The position numbers and the translations under genes were made by a program. Below, one piece after another: positions 57,187 to 64,000 of a stretch of DNA of 64,000 nucleotides. The notes beneath the pieces are model-generated. The model was not told the DNA's origin. It saw nothing but the letters and a program-made list of their open reading frames with translations, and ran no database searches. The DNA comes from Halomonas eurihalina. GTDB taxonomy: Bacteria; Pseudomonadota; Gammaproteobacteria; Pseudomonadales; Halomonadaceae. The stretch lies in the NCBI RefSeq assembly GCF_008274785.1, contig NZ_VTPU01000005.1, positions 62,001-126,000 on the forward strand. The letters are read 5' to 3'. How positions within the stretch are numbered: the stretch's first letter is position 1; each line of letters begins with the position of its first letter.

Positions 57187-57341
57187 GATTGTTGGTCTCG
57201 CTTCTGGTTACACAGGATCACACTCCACAATCTGGAAGGCGAGACGCTAAAACACAAGCGATGCCTGCCAACGTTCGGCGCCATGCGGGGATGTCGTCCT
57301 ATACTGAGGTGCTGACCACCATGCCAGAAGGGAGTCCCGAC

Positions 57342-58133
57342 ATGAGACGCATCGCAACGCTGCCCCTCAGCAACCTGTTGCTTAGCGGCCTGCTGCTTAG
57401 CGGCCTGCTGCTCGGCGGATTTACCGGCACCGCCCTGGCCGAGGAAACCAGCGGCCAGCGCATCGACTATCAGGTGAACGACGAGGCCTTCACCGGCTAT
57501 CTGGCCAGCGCCCCGGACGAGGCTCGAGGCACCGTGCTGATCGTCCATGACTGGGACGGCCTGACCGACTACGAGCGCCAGCGTGCCGACATGCTTGCCG
57601 CCGAGGGGTACGATGCCTTCGCCATCGATCTCTATGGCAAGGGCAATCGCCCCGTGGAAACCGATGCCAAGAAGGCCGAGACCGCACGGCTCTACGACGA
57701 CCGCGAGCGCATGCGCCGCCTGACCCTGGCCGGTCTGGAGGAAGCCCGCCGCCAGGGCGTCGCCCAGCCGACCGTGGTCATGGGCTACTGCTTCGGCGGC
57801 GCCGTGGTGCTGGAACTGGCCCGTTCCGGGCAGGCCGAGGACGTGCGCGGCTACGCCACCTTCCACGGCGGCCTCGACACGCCGGAAGGCCAAACGTATT
57901 CCGCCGATACGCCGCCCATCCTGATCGCCCACGGCGGTGCCGACACCTCCATCAGCATGTCGGACGTCGCCGCACTCGCCGAGGAGCTGGAAGCCGCCAG
58001 CGCCCCCTACGAGATCGAGGTCTACTCCGGCGCGCCCCATGCCTTCACCGTCATCGGCAGCGATGCCTATCAGCAGCGCGCCGACGAAAAAGCCTGGGCC
58101 GCCTTCCACGACCTGCTCGACGAGGTGCTATAA
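57342..58133 (+). CDS. Dienelactone hydrolase family protein (exported)
   Basis: Alpha/beta hydrolase, 263 residues, with an N-terminal signal peptide (LLLSGLLLSGLLLGGF, cleavage near ALAEE), so probably periplasmic. The catalytic triad is Cys in MGYCFGGAV, Asp in HGGADTSI and His in GAPHAFTV, the DLH arrangement. The oxyanion strand is VLIVHDWDGLTDYE. The ATG at 57342 follows AAGGGAG by 7 nt. The signal region is encoded by three 15-bp direct repeats (57375-57419). Natural substrate unknown; it is divergent from the binding-protein gene. Confidence 0.88.
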   Translation: MRRIATLPLSNLLLSGLLLSGLLLGGFTGTALAEETSGQRIDYQVNDEAFTGYLASAPDEARGTVLIVHDWDGLTDYERQRADMLAAEGYDAFAIDLYGKGNRPVETDAKKAETARLYDDRERMRRLTLAGLEEARRQGVAQPTVVMGYCFGGAVVLELARSGQAEDVRGYATFHGGLDTPEGQTYSADTPPILIAHGGADTSISMSDVAALAEELEAASAPYEIEVYSGAPHAFTVIGSDAYQQRADEKAWAAFHDLLDEVL

Positions 58134-58279
58134 GGTTGCCACCCCGTAGACGATGAGCCGCCGCCAAGGGCAAATAGAAAGGCTCCTTTATGTAAACGAC
58201 CGCGTGAATGTTTCGGTAGAATCGCCGACCGGCATTCGAATTTACCGCGTGAACACACGTTTTCAGAAAGGAGCTCCCC

Positions 58280-59536
58280 TTGTCCGAACAAGACCCGGCT
58301 GCCAGTCCCAATCTCTGGCAACGCATCCCCCTGTGGCAGAAGATCCTCGCCGGCCTGGTCCTCGGTGTTCTGGCCGGCGCCCTGATGGGCGAACGGGCCA
58401 GCCTCTTCAAACCGCTCGGCGACATCTTCATCAACGCCATCAAGATGCTGATCGTGCCGCTGGTGTTCTCGACCCTGGTGGTCGGCATCACCGCCATGCG
58501 CGACCCGCAGAAGATGGGCCGAATCGGCCTGCGCACCATCGCCCTCTACCTGCTGACCACGGCTTTCGCCATCGCCATCGGCCTGCTCGCGTCCTGGATA
58601 TTCCAGCCCGGCGTGGGCCTGGACATGACCTTCGACTCCGGTGTCGACCCCCAGAAAGCACCTACCCTGGTGGAGATCCTGGTCGGCCTGGTACCCCAGA
58701 ATCCCATCGACGCCCTGGCCAACGGCAACATTTTGCAGATCATCGTCTTCGCCATCGGGCTCGGTATCTCGCTGACGCTGATCGGCGAGAAGGGCGAGCC
58801 CGTGGTGAAGGTGTTCGAAAGCTTCGCTGAAGCGATGGTCAAGCTGACCAATATCGTCATGAGCTTCGCGCCCTTCGGCGTCTTCGGGCTGATCGCCCAC
58901 GTGGCAGGCAGCTATGGGCTGGAGGTGCTGCTGCCGTTGGCCAAGGTGATCGGCGTGGCCTACCTGGCCAGCGTGTTGCACGTGCTGCTGGTCTACTCCG
59001 GGCTGCTGGCCCTGCTCGGCCGCCTCAACCCGCTGCGCTACCTGCAAGGCATCCTCGATGCCCTGGTAGTGGCCTACTCCTCGGCGTCGTCCTCCGGCAC
59101 CCTACCGGTCTCGCTGCGCTGTGCCCGCAATAACCTCGGCGTATCGGAAGGTGTCGCCGGTTTCGTGCTGCCGGTGGGCGCGACCATCAACATGGATGGC
59201 ACCGCCATCTACCAGGGCGTGGTCGCGGTGTTCATCGCCCAGTTGCTGGGCGTCGACCTGAGCATGACCGACTACGGCATGATCATCCTCACCGGCACCC
59301 TGGCCTCGATCGGCACCGCCGGTGTGCCCGGCGCAGGCCTGGTCATGCTTTCCATCGTCATGGCCCAGATCGGCCTGCCGCTGGAAGCCATCGCGGTGAT
59401 CGCCGGTATCGACCGCATCCTCGACATGGCGCGTACCTGCGTGAACGTGGCCGGCGACCTGATGGTCACCACCCTGGTCGGCAAGAGCGAAGGCGAGCTG
59501 GACGAGGACGTCTACAACGCCAAGTCCTCGCGCTGA
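58280..59536 (+). CDS. Dicarboxylate/amino-acid:cation symporter (DAACS family)
   Basis: Sodium or proton symporter of the GltP/DctA family, 418 residues. The hairpin motif reads AYSSASSSGTLPVSLRCARNNLG, with the serine-rich stretch SSASSSGTLP, then VLPVGATINMDGTAIYQGV (helix 7 NMDGT) and a final IDRILDMARTCVNVAGD, where the Asp and Arg bind the carboxylate. The TTG start is supported by AAGGAG 6 nt upstream. Its promoter region (58134-58279) has a direct repeat ACCGCGTGAA (two copies). A terminator follows. Confidence 0.93.
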   Translation: MSEQDPAASPNLWQRIPLWQKILAGLVLGVLAGALMGERASLFKPLGDIFINAIKMLIVPLVFSTLVVGITAMRDPQKMGRIGLRTIALYLLTTAFAIAIGLLASWIFQPGVGLDMTFDSGVDPQKAPTLVEILVGLVPQNPIDALANGNILQIIVFAIGLGISLTLIGEKGEPVVKVFESFAEAMVKLTNIVMSFAPFGVFGLIAHVAGSYGLEVLLPLAKVIGVAYLASVLHVLLVYSGLLALLGRLNPLRYLQGILDALVVAYSSASSSGTLPVSLRCARNNLGVSEGVAGFVLPVGATINMDGTAIYQGVVAVFIAQLLGVDLSMTDYGMIILTGTLASIGTAGVPGAGLVMLSIVMAQIGLPLEAIAVIAGIDRILDMARTCVNVAGDLMVTTLVGKSEGELDEDVYNAKSSR

Positions 59537-59551
59537 GCCCCCTCAGCAGGA

Positions 59552-59578
59552 AGGCCGCCACTCGGAAAGTGGCGGCCT
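59552..59578 (+). terminator. Terminator hairpin of the DAACS gene
   Basis: AGGCCGCCACT, loop CGGAA, AGTGGCGGCCT, an 11-bp perfect stem 15 bp after the stop. Lies between convergent genes, so may serve both. Confidence 0.7.
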
Positions 59579-59604
59579 CTGCATTGCCGACCCACAACGA
59601 ACGA

Positions 59605-59883
59605 TCACTTCACACCGGGGCGGGGCGCACGACGCCAGGCGCCCAGCCGAGGCATCGGCTCAAGCTCTCCCTTGAGATACTGCTCGGTGGTCAGCAGAAA
59701 CAGGCGCCGAAAGAGATCATGGATGGCTTCCTCCCGGCGCATTGCCAGCAGTTCCGGGTCCTCGCCACGCTCCAGGTCGTCCTTCGGATACTCCCAAGCC
59801 ATGCGCACCGAGCCCGAACTGATATCACAGATCTGCAGGATGGGATTCGTGCCGCGAAACGCCGTCTTGATGTGATAGGCCAT
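59605..59883 (-). CDS. Small orphan protein behind a Fur-box-like site
   Basis: 92-residue protein of no recognised family: strand-rich start (MAYHIKTAFRGTNPILQICD), an acidic middle, then a helix LLAMRREEAIHDLFRRLFLLTTEQYL and a basic C-terminus (WRRAPRPGVK). The start at 59883 has a purine-rich GAGGGAGAG upstream. No signal peptide or metal motif. The palindrome at 59938 sits about 55 bp upstream, suggesting iron control. Codon use is like its neighbours, so it appears to be a real gene. Confidence 0.65.
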   Translation of the reverse strand: MAYHIKTAFRGTNPILQICDISSGSVRMAWEYPKDDLERGEDPELLAMRREEAIHDLFRRLFLLTTEQYLKGELEPMPRLGAWRRAPRPGVK

Positions 59884-59937
59884 GTCACTCTCCCTCGCGT
59901 TGCTCGCTCTTCGGGCCAATCCTGATCGACCCAATGA

Positions 59938-59954
59938 ATGATAACAATTATCAT
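59938..59954. promoter_or_regulatory. Fur-box-like palindrome
   Basis: ATGATAA-CAA-TTATCAT, a perfect inverted repeat flanked by A and T, close to the Fur consensus GATAATGATAATCATTATC. It is in an AT-rich island of a GC-rich region, upstream of the minus-strand gene at 59605-59883. Confidence 0.65.
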
Positions 59955-59993
59955 TTTTAATATTGGTCAGGGCGTGACAATCTGTCAAGGCGC

Positions 59994-60614
59994 TCAGGTA
60001 CGCAGTGCGGCCTCCACGATCTCCCTCGCTTCATCGCTCATCGGCAACTCCAGGGCCAGCTCATGCGCCTGCGGCGACATCTTGCCCCATGTCTTGCGCA
60101 CGATGCGGATCAAATGATCGCGCTCCACCTGACGCGAGAAATCCGCGAAGTAATTCTCCAGAAACACCAGGCAGGCGCAGTCTTCCACCGCCTGGGTACC
60201 GGCATCGCGACCCAGTCCCTGCTTGCGGATCATGCGCGCCACGCGCTCGGCGTCCTCCTCGTCGAAGCCCGCCTCGCGCATCAGCTTCGCCGTGGTCTCG
60301 CCGGCCCGCTGCCCCTGGTCGCGCCGCCAGGTGAGATAGCCCACACGGCCCTCGGGATAAGCATCGCGCGGCACCTGCCAGCGTTGCAGGTGCTGGCCGC
60401 GTACTGCCAGGCGCACGAGTTCATCGGGAGAGGCCTCGAGGCGCTCCAGCCAGGCGCTCATGCGTTCGGCGTGCCATAGTTCTTTCGGTACAAGTTCCTT
60501 CGGCACAAGCTCCTTGGGCGAGGACCGCCCTTCGACCTCCACCCGACGCGGGTCTTCCGCGTGCAGGGCGTCCAGGGCGTCGAGCGCCCGCTGATAGGCA
60601 GACGATGCTGACAT
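59994..60614 (-). CDS. DUF4202 domain-containing protein
   Basis: 206 residues, uncharacterised family of likely all-helical, HD-like proteins. Conserved blocks: AYQRALDALDALHAEDPR at the start, ERMSAWLERLEASPDELVRLA, GQHLQRWQVPRDAYPEGRVGYLTWRR (split, core HLQRWQVPRDAYPEG), EDCACLVFLENYFADF. The N-terminal linker repeats PKEL three times (PKELVPKELVPKELW), apparently expanded compared with the single copy expected. The ATG at 60614 has GGAGGAG 6 nt upstream. Divergent from the glycerophosphodiesterase gene. Confidence 0.85.
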   Translation of the reverse strand: MSASSAYQRALDALDALHAEDPRRVEVEGRSSPKELVPKELVPKELWHAERMSAWLERLEASPDELVRLAVRGQHLQRWQVPRDAYPEGRVGYLTWRRDQGQRAGETTAKLMREAGFDEEDAERVARMIRKQGLGRDAGTQAVEDCACLVFLENYFADFSRQVERDHLIRIVRKTWGKMSPQAHELALELPMSDEAREIVEAALRT

Positions 60615-60748
60615 GATGTTCTCCTCCTCGGGTCCTTTATCGACGGTCGCCTCCATGTAAACACGCCGCGATCACCAGGGCACCGATTTGCAGGGAGCCC
60701 CATGACCCGGTTAGGTTATTGCACACTCATTCAATAAAAAGGATGCCT

Positions 60749-61687
60749 ATGTTTTCCCATCGTCCCGCGCTTTCGTCCACGCTCGCCCTGCTGGGCGGCG
60801 CTACTCTCATGGCCCCGCTGACCGCCCAAGCCGACGCGCTTGAACAACAGCGACAGGACCTCGAAGGCTTCCAGATCATCGCCCATCGCGGCGCCAGCGG
60901 CCACGCCCCCGAACATACCTGGCCGGCCTACGACCAGGCGCTGGCCATGGGCGCCGACTACCTTGAGCTGGACGTGCACATGAGCGCCGATGGGCAACTG
61001 ATCGCCATTCACGACACCACCCTGGACCGCACCACGGACGGCCAGGGGCCGGTGAAGGACCACGACCTCGACGAGCTCAAGACGCTGGACGCCGGTAGCT
61101 GGTTCAATGAGGCCCACCCGGAACACGCCAACGACGCCTACGCCGGCGCCGAACTCCTCACCCTGGACGAGGTCATCGACCGCTACGGCCAGGACGTGCG
61201 CTACTACATCGAGACCAAGTCGCCCAAGGACTACCCCGAACTGCAGGACGCCCTGGTCAGCAAGCTCGAGGCCGACGGCCTGGTGCAATCGGGCTCGGTG
61301 GTCATCCAATCCTTCAGCCAGGCCAGCCTGAAGGAAGTGCACGACCTCAACCCCGACATCCCGCTCGTCCAGCTGCTCTGGTACTCCCCCAGTGAAGACG
61401 GCAAGACGCTCGAGGAATGGACCGGCGTCACCCCCAGCCCAGCCGACATCACCGACGCCGACTTCCAGGCCATCGCCGACTACGCCGACGGCGTCGGGCC
61501 CAACTACCTCTACGACGGCCAACCGGTGATCGATGCCGACTTCATCGACCAGGCCCACTCCAACGGCCTGCTGGTGCACGTCTACACCATCAACGAGAAA
61601 GACCAGATGCGCCAACTGCTCGACTGGAGCGTCGACGGCCTCTTCACCAACTTCCCCGACCGGTTGAAGGACGTTAGGGAGGAGTAA
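60749..61687 (+). CDS. glpQ: Periplasmic glycerophosphodiester phosphodiesterase
   Basis: Metal-dependent hydrolase of glycerophosphodiesters to glycerol 3-phosphate and an alcohol, 312 residues. Signal peptide ends near LTAQADA. Catalytic landmarks: IIAHRGASGHAPEHTWPAYD (His and Glu), DYLELDVHMSADG (metal Glu and Asp), IHDTTLDRTTDG (second His), YYIETKSPKDYP and the C-terminal WSVDGLFTNFPD. The ATG at 60749 has AAGGA 6 nt upstream. It is monocistronic, ending just before the CRISPR remnant. Confidence 0.93.
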   Translation: MFSHRPALSSTLALLGGATLMAPLTAQADALEQQRQDLEGFQIIAHRGASGHAPEHTWPAYDQALAMGADYLELDVHMSADGQLIAIHDTTLDRTTDGQGPVKDHDLDELKTLDAGSWFNEAHPEHANDAYAGAELLTLDEVIDRYGQDVRYYIETKSPKDYPELQDALVSKLEADGLVQSGSVVIQSFSQASLKEVHDLNPDIPLVQLLWYSPSEDGKTLEEWTGVTPSPADITDADFQAIADYADGVGPNYLYDGQPVIDADFIDQAHSNGLLVHVYTINEKDQMRQLLDWSVDGLFTNFPDRLKDVREE

Positions 61688-61726
61688 ACGACTGATGATT
61701 GGGTATTGCTCTACATAACGATCACT

Positions 61727-61812
61727 AACGCCATACCCCGCAGATGCGGGAGTGGAACTCGCGCCCCAGGTCGGTGCTCTGGACCGGTTCATCCCCGCAG
61801 GTGCGGGGATCG
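61727..61812 (-). CRISPR. Type I-E CRISPR remnant: one intact repeat, one decayed repeat
   Basis: The intact 29-nt repeat is at 61784-61812; on the plus strand it begins CGGTTCATCCCCGCAGG, the reverse of the E. coli I-E repeat with the same GC-rich palindrome. A second copy at 61727-61755 keeps only the core (CCCCGCAGATGCGGG) and has lost both ends. The stretch between is 28 nt, against the usual 32-33. The array is read from the cas2 side, so the decayed copy is the leader-distal end. No further repeats are seen. Confidence 0.85.
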
Positions 61813-61919
61813 GACTAATTGTAGATACCTGTTTTGCAAATGAAAAATCGCCGATGGAATTTCCACCAGCGATTTTGATCATTTTCCAACCAGAACGTAT
61901 TGTTAAAGAGCCAACAAAA
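61813..61919 (-). other. AT-rich CRISPR leader with inverted repeat
   Basis: 107 bp between cas2 and the intact repeat, clearly richer in A and T than the surroundings, as leaders are. It contains AAAATCGC (61843) and GCGATTTT (61868) as inverted arms around a smaller TGGAA/TTCCA pair. On the minus strand the structure ends in a T-run, so it may also terminate the cas transcript. Confidence 0.6.
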
Positions 61920-63139
<1,220 letters not shown>

Positions 63140-63167
63140 CTTGTTGGCCTCCCTGCCAGTCCGCGTT

Positions 63168-63860
63168 CTATGGGCGACGCAACATCAGCATGCCACAGCC
63201 GAAAGCCTTGGCGCGTCCGACACCCTGCGCCAGCGTCTCGATCAGCCGCCCCGGGTCAGTCACCTCAAGAAGCCCTTCATAATCGACGCTGGAAAAGCGA
63301 ATGGGGCGCCCCTTGTCCTTCGGCAAGGCATGCTGGCGATAGGCGCCCACCTCCGGCCCGGTCGGTAAGCGAACCCCCCAGGACTCGGCGCGCGCTTCCA
63401 ACCAACCGCGCGCGGCCGTATCCATCGCCTCGGCACAAGCCGGGCTCTTCCTTTCTCCACCGGCTTCGAAAGGATATTTGGCCGCCATCAAGACATCGGC
63501 TCGCCGCCCTCGCTTGCCCGCCACCGATTTCGCCACGGTGGGATTGGCCCGCAGGCGAAAGGCGAGTCGCTCCCCGACTTCCAGCACTGGCGAAAATGGC
63601 TTGCACTGCACCTCGAGCAATCTGGAGATCGAGACCGGTTCGCGATCGGACAGCACATAGAACAGCGGCAACCCTCGCGGTGCTCCCCCTTCTTCCGACT
63701 CTTCCATTTCCTGACGAAACAAGAATGGACGCGCGCCCTGATACTCCGGAAACAACCGCCAGAGTAACTGGTGAGCGGCATAGGCCTTGCCATCCATGAT
63801 GTCGAACAAAGCACCTCGGGAAAGGCCGTTGAGATCGACACGTACTCGAGAAAGATACAT
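63168..63860 (-). CDS. cas6e: CRISPR RNA endonuclease Cas6e
   Basis: Ferredoxin-fold ribonuclease that cuts the precursor crRNA within each repeat hairpin, 230 residues. YLSRVRVDLN at the start, AAHQLLWRLFP with the catalytic His near residue 29, and the glycine-rich C-terminal GVGRAKAFGCGMLML typical of Cas6. The start overlaps the cas5e stop (TGATG). It precedes cas1 by 28 bp. Appears intact. Confidence 0.93.
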   Translation of the reverse strand: MYLSRVRVDLNGLSRGALFDIMDGKAYAAHQLLWRLFPEYQGARPFLFRQEMEESEEGGAPRGLPLFYVLSDREPVSISRLLEVQCKPFSPVLEVGERLAFRLRANPTVAKSVAGKRGRRADVLMAAKYPFEAGGERKSPACAEAMDTAARGWLEARAESWGVRLPTGPEVGAYRQHALPKDKGRPIRFSSVDYEGLLEVTDPGRLIETLAQGVGRAKAFGCGMLMLRRP

Positions 63861-64000
63861 CAGCGCTCCTCCCTTGCTCGTACCACGCGACGGTATTCGA
63901 TGCGAGGCCCGAACTGCCAGCGCCGGCGATTGAGCGGTTGATCCCAGACATCGCTGGACTCCACGCCCCGGCCATTGCCATCCAGGGCTTCGGCGTCACC
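63860..64000 (-). CDS. cas5e: Cas5e, C-terminal 46 codons (5' part beyond the window)
   Basis: The open frame ends at the TGA 63860-63862 that overlaps the cas6e ATG. The visible residues (SSDVWDQPLNRRRWQFGPR and EYRRVVRAREER) fit the C-terminal end of Cas5e, with basic residues in the region that holds the crRNA 5' handle. Assignment relies mainly on position between the rest of the cascade genes, outside the window, and cas6e, matching the I-E order. Confidence 0.8.
   Translation of the reverse strand, partial: GDAEALDGNGRGVESSDVWDQPLNRRRWQFGPRIEYRRVVRAREER

Overview
The window looks like a chromosomal segment of a high-GC gammaproteobacterium of the Halomonas type. This rests on the gene content: many TRAP, TctABC, NSS and DAACS secondary transporters, a glnA-ntrBC locus, and an E. 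coli-like type I-E cas1. No taxonomic search was possible. No rRNA or tRNA gene and no complete insertion sequence was seen.

Left part (1-12.4 kb): a pentose or oligosaccharide utilisation island. A LamB-type porin and an MFS sugar porter, an SDR sugar dehydrogenase, a binding-protein ABC importer with its own MalK-type ATPase, a GH43 beta-xylosidase, a ROK repressor and an AraD1-type FAH-family dehydratase fit together as xylo- or arabino-oligosaccharide uptake, intracellular cleavage and an oxidative, non-phosphorylating pentose route. The same 21-bp operator, TTAGT-N11-ACTAA, lies in front of lamB and between the SDR and ROK genes, with a weaker copy before the FAH gene. Remnants of two unrelated genes (12.4-12.9 kb) mark a decay scar.

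13-27.4 kb: a long minus-strand hexuronate cluster: lactonase, uxuA, uxuB, a TRAP importer, a zinc alcohol dehydrogenase, a RspA/ManD mannonate dehydratase, a second TRAP importer and a GntR regulator, with a divergent FMN alpha-hydroxy-acid dehydrogenase. It holds two unrelated enzyme families for mannonate dehydration.

27.4-42 kb: housekeeping and accessory genes (YciH, sirtuin, NERD membrane protein, RNase T2, RimK-like ATP-grasp, dGTPase), then a TctABC importer with a CaiB-type CoA transferase and an HMG-CoA-lyase-like enzyme that read as one organic-acid catabolic unit, then a peptide symporter paired with an Xaa-Pro aminopeptidase. Two extragenic repeat elements lie here.

42-50.3 kb: the nitrogen control locus glnA, DUF4124, ntrB, ntrC. 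Both glnA and ntrB have good sigma-54 promoters with NtrC-type sites upstream. An 11-copy 7-bp tandem repeat abuts the ntrC stop codon. typA is divergent from glnA.

50.3-61.7 kb: an NSS sodium symporter, a livGFHM importer with a separate convergent binding protein, dienelactone hydrolase, a dicarboxylate symporter, an orphan small gene behind a Fur-box-like palindrome, DUF4202 and a periplasmic glycerophosphodiesterase. 61.7-64 kb: the distal part of a type I-E CRISPR-Cas locus (cas5e-cas6e-cas1-cas2) with intact adaptation genes but only one intact repeat and one decayed repeat.
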